This document shows positions 18,569 to 26,912 of a DNA stretch of 64,000 bases, in pieces. The DNA comes from Zetaproteobacteria bacterium CG06_land_8_20_14_3_00_59_53 (GTDB lineage: Bacteria; Pseudomonadota; Zetaproteobacteria; Mariprofundales; Mariprofundaceae). Each line of letters starts with the position of its first letter. The stretch's first letter is position 1. The position numbers and the translations under genes are program-made. The notes beneath the pieces were generated by a model. That model was not told the origin of the DNA and did not search any database. It was given only the letters and a program-made list of their open reading frames with translations. The stretch covers positions 62,001-126,000 of the forward strand of contig PEWE01000012.1 in NCBI GenBank assembly GCA_002779605.1. Reading direction: 5' to 3'.

Positions 18569-19799
18569 AGCGCAACGCATCCGCCGGCGGCACGCTGGCC
18601 GCACGCCAGGCCGGGTAGCAGGTCGCCAGAAGACCCATACACAGACTCACAAGAATCACTGTAAACACGGCAGAAGCATCAATGATGGATGGCACATGGT
18701 CAATATAATACACATCACCGGAAAGGATTGTAATACCGCTCACCTTTTGCGCCCACGCCAATAGCGGGTCGAGCTTCCATGCCAGCAGCAGACCGAACAG
18801 TGCTCCGGCCAATGTACCTGCAGTAGTCAGCATCGCACCCATCATCAGAAAGATGCGCATGACCGATGCATGTGTGGCACCGATGGTTTTCAGAATAGCG
18901 ATTTCCTTGCGACGCTCCATCACCACCATCACCAGCGAGGCCACCATATTGAATACTGCCACCAGCACGATCAGCGACAGAATCACCCCCATCACCAGCC
19001 TCTCCATACGCAAGGCCTGAAAAAAGGAGTGGTGCTGTTGCATCCAGTCACGCACCCATGCGCCGGGGGGCAAGGCCATCGCCAGCTCCCTGCCGACACG
19101 CGCTGCTTCGTTGCGGTCGGCCAGATGTACCTCGATACCTGTCACCCTGTCGCCAAGGCGATTCAGCAACTGCACAGCTCGCATCGGGGCAATCACCAAG
19201 CCGATATCGTATTCATAAAAGCCGGACTGAAAGATTCCCGCCACCTCGAAGGCCCGCATGCGTGGCGCCATTCCGGACGGGGTCACACCTGCGGCAGGGG
19301 AAACCAGATTCAACTGATCGCCGACATCCACACCGAGTTTGCGCGCCAGATCCTTGCCGAGCACCACCTTGAACGGACTGCCGTTCAACAAAGCCTGAAA
19401 ATCACCGGCCACCATATGCGAGGCGACATCCTTCTCACGTGTCGCATCCACGCCCTTGAGCATCACGCCGGTAGCCCGTGAGCCATGAGCCGCCATCACA
19501 GGCACGGAAAGATAAGGTGCTGCGCGCTGCACGGAGGGATTTTCCTCGACCGTATGCAACCATGGCTGCCAGTCAGCGAGTGTGTCATCCGGCCCCTGAA
19601 TCTCGACATGTGAGGAAAACCCAAGGATGCGATTCTTCAACTCCACATCAAAGCCGTACATGACCGACAACACGACAATCAATGCTGCAACGCCGATGGC
19701 CACACCGATTCCCGAGCTCCAGCTGATCAGGGAAACAAACCGCTCCTCGCGCCTGGAGCGAAGGTAGCGTGCGGCAAGCATCACCTCATAGCGTTTCAT
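18561..19799 (-). CDS. lolC: Lipoprotein-releasing ABC transporter permease (LolC/E family)
   Basis: This 412-residue inner-membrane permease extracts lipoproteins together with LolD. The N-terminal amphipathic and first membrane helix (ARYLRSRREERFVSLISWSS), a large periplasmic MacB-like domain (about 50-240) and three C-terminal helices are typical. Only one LolC/E-type gene is present in the window, so it may be a LolF-like single permease or have a LolE partner elsewhere. Its start overlaps the upstream transporter gene by four bases. Confidence 0.9.
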   Translation of the reverse strand: MKRYEVMLAARYLRSRREERFVSLISWSSGIGVAIGVAALIVVLSVMYGFDVELKNRILGFSSHVEIQGPDDTLADWQPWLHTVEENPSVQRAAPYLSVPVMAAHGSRATGVMLKGVDATREKDVASHMVAGDFQALLNGSPFKVVLGKDLARKLGVDVGDQLNLVSPAAGVTPSGMAPRMRAFEVAGIFQSGFYEYDIGLVIAPMRAVQLLNRLGDRVTGIEVHLADRNEAARVGRELAMALPPGAWVRDWMQQHHSFFQALRMERLVMGVILSLIVLVAVFNMVASLVMVVMERRKEIAILKTIGATHASVMRIFLMMGAMLTTAGTLAGALFGLLLAWKLDPLLAWAQKVSGITILSGDVYYIDHVPSIIDASAVFTVILVSLCMGLLATCYPAWRAASVPPADALRYE

Positions 19800-21145
19800 G
19801 GCGTCAGGTAGCGCAGATAGATATAGGCATGTGCGATGGCGACACTGACCAGCATCAGGCCGAAGGCATGCTTCAGGAAGGTCATGAAAGCGATCGGGTG
19901 CCCGGCTCGCTGCGCAAACCCGGCCACGATCAGATTGGCCGACGCCCCGATCAGTGAGCCGTTACCACCCAAACACGCGCCCAGCGCCAGCGCCCACCAC
20001 AACGGTACAATTGCCATATCTCCGCCGAAAGACGGTGCCATGTTCTCGATCAGAGGAATCATCGTGGCGACAAACGGGATGTTATCGATCAATGCCGAGG
20101 CAATCGCTGAAATCCACAGGATGGCCCCTGCAGTGGCATTGAAATCACCACCCGTCAGCACCAGCGTCTGCTTGGCAAGCCAGCCGATGGCACCGACATG
20201 CTCCACGCCGGTCACGACGATGAACAGGCCGACAAAGAAGAAGATCGTTGTCCACTCCACTTCCGCCATAATCCCTTCAAATGCCTTGTCCCGGGCGTGC
20301 AGATCACCATCAAAGGTCTGCAACAGCAGCAGCAATGCCGCGCCGAACAGGGCAATCGTCGCCGGCTCCAGATGCAGACTGTGCGCAGCGGTAAAACCGC
20401 CGATCACAAGCGTCAGTACGATCAGGCTTTTCTTGAGCAGAGATACATCCTTGATCGCCTCACGCTCGTTAAACGACATCACCAGTTCGCGCGCCTCGTC
20501 ACTGGCATGCATGGAGCGCCCGAACATCAGCCAGATCAGGGCCAGCGTTGTCAGAAAGATCACCGGAATAATCGGTGCCAGGTTCACCAGAAAGTCATAG
20601 AAACTGAGATGCGCCTGCGAGCCGATCATAATGTTCGGCGGATCGCCGATCAGTGTCGCCGTGCCGCCGATATTGGAAGCCAGGATCTGCGCAAACAGGA
20701 AGGGATAGGGCTTCACACCGAGCGCATCGGTGATCAGCAATGTCACCGGTGCGATCAGCAGCACAGTGGTCACGTTATCCAGAAAGGCCGAAAACACCGC
20801 TGTAACCACGGCCAGCATCACCAGAATACCCCATGGCTTGCCCTTCGCCGCTTTGGCAGCGCGGATCGCCACATACTGGAACATGCCGGTTTTCTGACTG
20901 ATGGCGACAATCACCATCATGCCGGTGAGCAGACCGATGGTATTGAAATCGATCCCGTCCACAGCGGCTTCCTGCGTCAGCACACCGGAAAGGATCATCA
21001 ACCCGGCACCCAGCAGGGAAAGCACGGCCCGGTTGAACTTCTCCATCATGATCACCGCATAGACAATCAGCAGGATACTGATCGCCACCCAAAGCGGATC
21101 CATACCAAAGATGATGTGCGAACTGTGCATGGTTTCAACCGGCAT
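19796..21145 (-). CDS. ArsB/NhaD/SLC13-family ion transporter
   Basis: This polytopic membrane protein of about 449 residues has roughly ten to twelve hydrophobic segments and two family signature loops: NVTTVLLIAPVTLLI and GGTATLIGDPPNIMIGSQ in the first half, and IDNIPFVATMIPL and CLGGNGSLIGASANLIVAG in the second. Such inverted repeats occur in NhaD antiporters, ArsB and SLC13 carriers. The substrate cannot be fixed from sequence. ATG 21145 and ATG 21130 are both possible starts, and the upstream CBS gene ends at 21135. It is co-translated with lolC through an ATGA overlap. Confidence 0.85.
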   Translation of the reverse strand: MPVETMHSSHIIFGMDPLWVAISILLIVYAVIMMEKFNRAVLSLLGAGLMILSGVLTQEAAVDGIDFNTIGLLTGMMVIVAISQKTGMFQYVAIRAAKAAKGKPWGILVMLAVVTAVFSAFLDNVTTVLLIAPVTLLITDALGVKPYPFLFAQILASNIGGTATLIGDPPNIMIGSQAHLSFYDFLVNLAPIIPVIFLTTLALIWLMFGRSMHASDEARELVMSFNEREAIKDVSLLKKSLIVLTLVIGGFTAAHSLHLEPATIALFGAALLLLLQTFDGDLHARDKAFEGIMAEVEWTTIFFFVGLFIVVTGVEHVGAIGWLAKQTLVLTGGDFNATAGAILWISAIASALIDNIPFVATMIPLIENMAPSFGGDMAIVPLWWALALGACLGGNGSLIGASANLIVAGFAQRAGHPIAFMTFLKHAFGLMLVSVAIAHAYIYLRYLTP

Positions 21146-21605
21146 CAGCAGCATCCGGTCGCAGCCTGCGCAGCTTTCCGAGCACATCGGAAGATGTGAT
21201 GACCCCGACCAGTCTGGCATCGGCATCTTCCACCAGCACGGCGTCATAGCTTGCGTGCGTCACAAGCGCTGCAGCCACCGACAACAGCGACTCTTCCTGC
21301 TTGATGGTAAACGGCTTGGCGATCATCAGTTGCGATACCGGCAGACCTTTCACCGCATCGTAATGCTGACGCAGCAGACCGAAATCCGGTGCGTACGGAA
21401 TATCGTCGAGATCGCCGCTGACAATATAGTCGGGAACCAGATGACCGATCACAGAGAGCGCCGAGAACAGGCCGACAACCCGACCATCCGCATCCACCAC
21501 GGGAAGAAAGCGATGCCCGTTGTCGCGCATCTTATCCAGCGCGTACTTCACATGGGCTTCGGCATGTATCGCCACGGGTTTCTGCATGACATCCCTTGCC
21601 AGCAT
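21135..21605 (-). CDS. Two-CBS-domain protein
   Basis: This 156-residue protein consists of a pair of CBS motifs (about 5-60 and 95-150), which usually bind adenine nucleotides and regulate a partner. The ATG at 21605 follows a strong GAGGAGG ribosome-binding site. The frame is open upstream, but those residues overlap lysS. It lies between lysS and the ion transporter, and its end overlaps or abuts the transporter start, so it may act as a regulatory subunit of that transporter (inference from position only). Confidence 0.85.
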   Translation of the reverse strand: MLARDVMQKPVAIHAEAHVKYALDKMRDNGHRFLPVVDADGRVVGLFSALSVIGHLVPDYIVSGDLDDIPYAPDFGLLRQHYDAVKGLPVSQLMIAKPFTIKQEESLLSVAAALVTHASYDAVLVEDADARLVGVITSSDVLGKLRRLRPDAADAG

Positions 21606-21630
21606 GGCTACCTCCTCGGCGTCGCTTGGA

Positions 21631-23166
21631 TTATAACTGCTCCGGACGCATGTGCGGGAACAGTAGCACATCGCGGATGGAATGCTGTGAGGTGAACATC
21701 ATCACCAGCCGGTCCACGCCGATACCGACACCTGCAGCCGGCGGCATACCGAACTCCAGTGCGCGCAGAAAATCCTCATCCACGCCTGTCGCTTCGGCAT
21801 CGCCGGCGGCCTTGGCCTGGGCCTGGGCCACCAGACGACCACGCTGGTCTTCGGGATCGTTCAACTCGGAGAAACCGTTGGCGATCTCCTTGCCGGCGAT
21901 CATCAACTCGAAACGGTCGGTGAAGAACGGTTCGTCGGCATTGCGACGCGCCAGCGGCGAAATATCCACCGGATAATGCGTCACGAAGGTCGGCTCCATC
22001 AATTCGGGCTCGACCAGTTCCTCGAACAATGCCGCCAGATAGTGCCCGGCTTTCCAGGTGATCAGCGGCTTGAAGTCCTCGATCTCCTGCAGCCCGACCG
22101 TGGCCAGCAGCGCCTTGTCCTGCGCGTGACCGCGCAGATCCGGACGCTTCTCGAACACGGCCTCATCCATGCGGATACGGCGGAACGGCTTGTCCAGCTC
22201 GATACGCACACCGTCCCACTCGACTTCCCGGACACCGAGGCTCTCGCCGATCTCGCGGATCATCGACTCGGTGGTATCCATCGCGTCGTTCACATCGGCA
22301 TAGGCCTGATAGAACTCGACCATGGTGAATTCGGGATTGTGCGTGGCATCCACGCCCTCGTTACGGAAATTACGGTTGATCTCGAACACGCGCTCGAAAC
22401 CGCCAACCAGCAGACGCTTGAGGAACAGCTCCGGTGCGATACGCAGGAACAGCTCCATATCCAGGGCATTGTGATGCGTGGAGAAAGGACGCGCCGCCGC
22501 ACCACCCGGCTGGGTATGCAGCATGGGGGTCTCCACCTCCATGAAGTCACGCGCCTCAAGACGGGAACGCAGCAACGACATGATCTTCGAACGGGTACGG
22601 AACACCTCACGGGTTTCCGGCGTGACCATCAGATCCACATAACGCTGGCGGTAACGGGTTTCCTTGTCGCTCAGACCATGCCATTTCTCTGGCATCGGAC
22701 GCAGGCACTTGCAGATCATCTCGACCCGCGCAGCACGCACCGACAACTCACCGGTCCGCGTACGGAACACCAGTCCTTCGGCGCCAACGATGTCGCCCAG
22801 ATCCCATTTCCTGCTCTGCGCATAGATATCCTCGCCCAGCACTTCGCGGTTGAGGAACAACTGGACACGACCGTGACCGTCCTGAATCTGCACAAAGCTG
22901 GACTTGCCCATGACGCGATGCGCCATCACACGCCCGGCAACCCGCACCGTCATGGCGGTGGCCTCAAGCCCGGCATCATCAAGATCGCCGCAGCGATTCA
23001 GGATGTCGTCGGTCGTTGCATCCACGCGCCAGGTGTTCGGAAATGCCTCACCCTGCTCGCGGATGCGGGCAAGCTTGTCTCGGCGTACAGCTTCCTGTTC
23101 GGGAAGCGGCGTGGCCTCACGCTGTTTGCTTGCCTCGCGTTGCTGGGGCTGATCGGTCACGGACAA
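21631..23166 (-). CDS. lysS: Lysyl-tRNA synthetase, class II
   Basis: This enzyme charges tRNA-Lys. The 511 residues carry an OB-fold anticodon domain (about 60-165) and a class II core with motif 2 FEINRNFRNEGVDATHNPEF and the C-terminal motif 3 GMPPAAGVGIGVDRLVMMF. The length is normal for the family. It is followed after 25 bases by the CBS gene and probably heads a lysS-CBS-transporter-lolC-CNB-lolD operon. Confidence 0.97.
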   Translation of the reverse strand: MSVTDQPQQREASKQREATPLPEQEAVRRDKLARIREQGEAFPNTWRVDATTDDILNRCGDLDDAGLEATAMTVRVAGRVMAHRVMGKSSFVQIQDGHGRVQLFLNREVLGEDIYAQSRKWDLGDIVGAEGLVFRTRTGELSVRAARVEMICKCLRPMPEKWHGLSDKETRYRQRYVDLMVTPETREVFRTRSKIMSLLRSRLEARDFMEVETPMLHTQPGGAAARPFSTHHNALDMELFLRIAPELFLKRLLVGGFERVFEINRNFRNEGVDATHNPEFTMVEFYQAYADVNDAMDTTESMIREIGESLGVREVEWDGVRIELDKPFRRIRMDEAVFEKRPDLRGHAQDKALLATVGLQEIEDFKPLITWKAGHYLAALFEELVEPELMEPTFVTHYPVDISPLARRNADEPFFTDRFELMIAGKEIANGFSELNDPEDQRGRLVAQAQAKAAGDAEATGVDEDFLRALEFGMPPAAGVGIGVDRLVMMFTSQHSIRDVLLFPHMRPEQL

Positions 23167-23174
23167 CTCAGTGC

Positions 23175-23603
23175 TTACAGGCGGCTGTGCAGGTCGAGAT
23201 CGCCGAAGAAGAAGGCGATTTCAATGGCTGCATTCTCAGCGGAATCGGAACCGTGCACAGCATTGGCATCAATGGTGTCGGCATGTTCGGCACGAATGGT
23301 GCCGGCTTCGGCTTCCTTCGGGTTGGTAGCGCCCATCAACTGACGATTCAGCAACACGGCATTCTTGCCTTCGAGAACCATGGCGAGCACCGGGCCGGAG
23401 CTCATGAAGGCGCACAGATCGTTGTAGAAAGGGCGTCCGGCATGCACGGCATAGAAGCGACCTGCTTCTGCTGCGGACAGGTGGGTCATGCGGGTGCCGA
23501 TGACTTCCAGACCGTTCTCCTCGAAGCGACGGATGATGTCACCGATGACGTTTTTGGCGACGGCATCCGGTTTTATGATGGAAAGTGTGCGTTCAATAGC
23601 CAT
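23175..23603 (-). CDS. ndk: Nucleoside diphosphate kinase
   Basis: This kinase transfers the gamma phosphate between NTPs and NDPs through a phosphohistidine. The 142-residue protein starts at ATG 23603 behind AGGAGA and begins [17 protein letters not shown]. The active-site His lies in NAVHGSDS, and the nucleotide-binding segments are intact. The frame is open to 23726 but the extra N-terminus is not family-like. A weak promoter-like pair, TTGCAG (23675-23680) and TAGACT (23653-23658), lies upstream. The stop is 8 bases before lysS. Confidence 0.97.
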   Translation of the reverse strand: MAIERTLSIIKPDAVAKNVIGDIIRRFEENGLEVIGTRMTHLSAAEAGRFYAVHAGRPFYNDLCAFMSSGPVLAMVLEGKNAVLLNRQLMGATNPKEAEAGTIRAEHADTIDANAVHGSDSAENAAIEIAFFFGDLDLHSRL

Positions 23604-23697
23604 GAATACTTCTCCTGAATCGAAATGCCGCGCAATGCGGCGAAGGCTCGGCAGTCTAGTGCCCACAGGGCAGACTGCAAGTTTCGCGAACTTGAGC

Positions 23698-23735
23698 GAA
23701 AACAAAACGGCCGGTGCTCTTGGCACCGGCCGTTT
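23698..23735 (-). terminator. Rho-independent terminator after the large secreted protein
   Basis: On the minus strand, ACGGCCGGTGC and GCACCGGCCGT form an 11-base-pair GC-rich stem with a short loop, followed by TTTTGTTTT. It lies 30 bases after the stop of the 23765-26005 gene. Confidence 0.9.
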
Positions 23736-23764
23736 GCTCAGGGATCAGAAGGGATCAGAAGCGA

Positions 23765-26005
23765 TCAGTCGTGCTTCTTGCCCTTCTTGCTGTCGGACTT
23801 CCTGTCGTCGTCCTTCTTGCCCGACTTGGACTTGTGGTCGTCGTCGCCCTTCTTGCTTTTCTCATGCTTGGCCGGGAAGGCATAGGCATCCGAGGCCGTA
23901 CCCACATTGCCCGAGGCATCGGTGGCCGTAGCGGTCAGCGTGAAGCTTGCACCGCTGATCTCCAGCGTGCCGCGCTCGAACTCCGACTTGTCCTTCCTGC
24001 TGTTCTCCAGCTTGACGATCTGATTGTTGGTGACGGTCACGCCGTTCAGCGTGGCTGTCAGCACAGGATTCGGATCGGCAATGTCGGAGACTGAGAACAC
24101 CACCTGGAACGTGGCATCGTCATCGTCGTGACCACTGCTGATTGGAACCAGCTGAGCCGTCACCGTAGGAGCCGAGGTATCCACCACCGTCACGTTCTGC
24201 GTACCGGAGGTTGCGTTGCCGTTGGCGTCCGTTGCGGCCCAGGTCACCACTGTTGTACCCAGCGGGAACGTGGCAGGTGCATCGGAAGCGATGGTCACAG
24301 GGAAGATATCGGTGGCAGTTGCCGAGCCGATAGCCACCGTGCTCAGCACCGCGCTGGCTTCAGCTATCGCATCAGCCGGAACAGCCAGCACAGGGGCTAT
24401 GGTGTCCACAACGTTCACACTGACATTGCTGCTGGATGTGTTGTTTGCACAATCCGTTGCCGACACCGTCACCGGCGTGCTGCCCAGCGCATAAGGACCG
24501 GCCGGGGACACATTCAGCGAAACCGCGCATACATCACTGGTCGTCACATACGAGGCGACATCCACATCAGCGCCATTCAGAGAAGTGGTTTCCGTTGCCG
24601 GAACCGGTGCAATGCTGATGCCTGGAGCAGTGGTGTCCTGCACGGTCACAGTGGTGGTCGCCGTATCGGTATCACCGTTGCCGTCATCCACGGGCAAGGT
24701 GATGCTGTAGGTGCCGTTGGCCAGCTCCGCCACCGGATTGACACCGGTCGCGGACCCGCCGTTCCATGCCCATGCCCATGCATAGCTCAGCACATCAGCG
24801 GCATCCGGATCGCTGGAAGCAGAACCATTCAGGGTCACCGATGTGGTTGCACCAGTGGACTCGACAGTCTGCGCAGCTCCGGCATCGGCCACCGGCGGTT
24901 GATTGGTCGGGCCGCAGGGTACGTTTGGAAGCTCCAGATCATGCACGGCGTAGGCGTTCAGCACAGTCCGATTCGGTTCGGAACCATTGTTGGCCCCGAA
25001 GGTCACCACGGCTGCCGGGGAGGTCGGGGTGAACTCGTAAACGAGGTTCACGGTGTTCGGAATCCAGCCGGACAGCGTGTACGGCGTACCGTTGATATCG
25101 ATATTCATATTATTGCCGGTGGCATTCACATCGTTGGAGAAGAACAACTGCAGACGATGGATATGTCCCGGTGTCATTCCTGTCAGGGTCAGCGTGGATG
25201 GAGAACCGTTCGGCTGATACACAAGGCCATCCAGCAGCAGGTTCATCTCGGGCGTGCCGAGCGGCAGCGGATCGGTGAAGAAGTCACCGCCACCATTGGC
25301 AAAATTAGTCAGATCTGCGGCATCGTTGCCGAAGCAGATGCCGTTCACATTCACCGGCTGCGCCCCACCACCGAGATTGTTGGCGACAACAAGCCCGCCG
25401 TCATTGAGGACGTCGGTGGTCTGCGTGATATTGGTCGGCACAGGCGGAGCCGGCGGCGCGGACGATGCCGGCGCCATCGTCAGGGGCTGGTCTGATACCA
25501 GCTCCAGATCGATACGGTAGTTGAAACCGACCCAGCCACCCCAGTCCTCAAGGGTCAGTTCGATGGTATTCACACCCGGCTTCAGTCCCTGTGAAAACTG
25601 CAGATCGGCATTCACCGAACCCTGACCGACAATATCCGCAACCGGCACACCATTGAATGACACATAACCGCGGTTATCGGCCTTCATCTGAATCAACATG
25701 GTCGGATTGCTCCATGCCGGCGGGGCGAAGAACTTAACCCGGTACAGGGTGGTAGAATTCAAGCCGACAAACGGACCTGGATCGAAATTCACCCAGCTGT
25801 TGGTGCCGGGGAGGAATCCCCAGGGGTGCCAGCCGGTCAGGTAAGACTGATGCCATGTAAGGCCGCCATCACGGGAATATTCGGAATAGGGATCGACATC
25901 TCCCTGTGTGCCGTCAGCGCCAAGAATGGTCAGATGCTGAACTGTGGCAGCCGCCGAAGCAGGTCCTGCACAGAGCAGCAGCAGAGCCACTGCAATGCCG
26001 AACAT
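23765..26005 (-). CDS. Large secreted multi-domain surface protein
   Basis: This 746-residue exported protein has an N-terminal hydrophobic signal ending in GPASA. The N-terminal half (about 20-360) contains two beta-sandwich-like regions without recognised enzyme motifs. A PKD/Ig-like domain starts at NQPPVADAGAAQTVE (about 370-455), followed by HYR-type repeats (TAPVLAVPA style, about 455-620). The last about 35 residues are almost only Lys, Asp, Ser, Gly and His, a highly charged tail. It probably has an adhesive or surface role. The encoded start lacks a charged n-region and a clear ribosome-binding site, and an AGGAG-preceded ATG at 26018 reads MKQ then stop in another frame, so the true start may be affected by a one-base change. 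Confidence 0.7.
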   Translation of the reverse strand: MFGIAVALLLLCAGPASAAATVQHLTILGADGTQGDVDPYSEYSRDGGLTWHQSYLTGWHPWGFLPGTNSWVNFDPGPFVGLNSTTLYRVKFFAPPAWSNPTMLIQMKADNRGYVSFNGVPVADIVGQGSVNADLQFSQGLKPGVNTIELTLEDWGGWVGFNYRIDLELVSDQPLTMAPASSAPPAPPVPTNITQTTDVLNDGGLVVANNLGGGAQPVNVNGICFGNDAADLTNFANGGGDFFTDPLPLGTPEMNLLLDGLVYQPNGSPSTLTLTGMTPGHIHRLQLFFSNDVNATGNNMNIDINGTPYTLSGWIPNTVNLVYEFTPTSPAAVVTFGANNGSEPNRTVLNAYAVHDLELPNVPCGPTNQPPVADAGAAQTVESTGATTSVTLNGSASSDPDAADVLSYAWAWAWNGGSATGVNPVAELANGTYSITLPVDDGNGDTDTATTTVTVQDTTAPGISIAPVPATETTSLNGADVDVASYVTTSDVCAVSLNVSPAGPYALGSTPVTVSATDCANNTSSSNVSVNVVDTIAPVLAVPADAIAEASAVLSTVAIGSATATDIFPVTIASDAPATFPLGTTVVTWAATDANGNATSGTQNVTVVDTSAPTVTAQLVPISSGHDDDDATFQVVFSVSDIADPNPVLTATLNGVTVTNNQIVKLENSRKDKSEFERGTLEISGASFTLTATATDASGNVGTASDAYAFPAKHEKSKKGDDDHKSKSGKKDDDRKSDSKKGKKHD

Positions 26006-26261
26006 TTTATTGCTTCATGATATGGTCTCCTGAACTTCGCTCGTCACCGGGCAGCAAAGTTGAATTATCCCGCGAACCATCAGGGACAGGGAAGCATTGC
26101 GGTATTATCCGAAAGGACGAGCCTATGGATAAATCCCCCTGCACATCATAACCTGAGGGAGGTTCGGAATGTGAAAGATGAAAAACATGCGGTGACGATA
26201 TTTATCGCCAAATAAGCAATCAGGAGTCTAATCTGCAAACGGGAGTACCGGAGGCTTATCC

Positions 26262-26912
26262 ATGTACGACCGTGCAGAATGTGCCATGAAGATACTGATC
26301 ACCGATGACCATGCCCTGCTCCGCGACAGCCTTTCCATGCTTTTAATGGACAGGTTCGGCAGCAAACTGGAATTGATGCACGCCGACAACGGCCGCGTCG
26401 CGCTTGAACAGATTGCCATCCATCCGGATCTGGATCTTATCCTGCTCGATATCGACCTGCCCGACATCCATGGCTTTCAGGTGCTCAAGCAAATCATCGC
26501 CACCCAGCCCGACAAGCGTGTCATCACCGTTTCGGGTAGCGACTCGGCATCCTTCATCCGCCAGTGCATCAGCCTGGGTGCTGCCGGATTCATCCCCAAA
26601 ACATCCAGCGGCAGGACCATGCTGTCCGCCATCGAAATGGTTCTGGGCGGCGGAAGCTATGTGCCTCGGGATGTATTCGAAGGAAGCTCCGCAGCGAAAG
26701 CCGCCAACGAGGAAAATTCAGCCTCACTGACCGCACGGCAGGTCGAGGTACTGAAGCTGATCCGCAAGGGGTTATCCAATGAGGCTATCGCGGATGCACT
26801 GGGAATCAGCATGGCCACGGTAAAAAGTCATGTGCGCAGTATTCTCGACTGTCTCGGTGTAAAAAATCGCACCGAGGCTGTGAACGAGGCCCTGCTGCTC
26901 AACCTGCTTTAG
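26262..26912 (+). CDS. NarL/LuxR-type response regulator
   Basis: This 216-residue response regulator has a receiver domain with acidic pair Asp15/Asp16 (ITDDHALLRD), phospho-acceptor Asp63 (LLDIDLPD) and the conserved Lys in FIPKT. A LuxR helix-turn-helix follows at about 150-210 (LTARQVEVLKLIRKGLSNEA, then ISMATVKSHVRSIL). The ATG at 26262 follows CCGGAGG with good spacing; a second ATG at 26286 (MKILITDD) is the family-like alternative. It converges with the hybrid kinase gene with a four-base overlap of their ends, suggesting they may act together. Targets are unknown. Confidence 0.9.
   Translation: MYDRAECAMKILITDDHALLRDSLSMLLMDRFGSKLELMHADNGRVALEQIAIHPDLDLILLDIDLPDIHGFQVLKQIIATQPDKRVITVSGSDSASFIRQCISLGAAGFIPKTSSGRTMLSAIEMVLGGGSYVPRDVFEGSSAAKAANEENSASLTARQVEVLKLIRKGLSNEAIADALGISMATVKSHVRSILDCLGVKNRTEAVNEALLLNLL

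Noticed and set aside
21976-23343. 455-codon frame opposite lysS
   Set aside because: Lysyl-tRNA synthetase is certain on the other strand. The antisense product is compositionally biased and crosses into ndk.
24128-25495. 455-codon frame opposite the secreted protein
   Set aside because: The minus-strand protein has a signal peptide and PKD/HYR domains. The antisense product is rich in His, Arg and Gly without domains.
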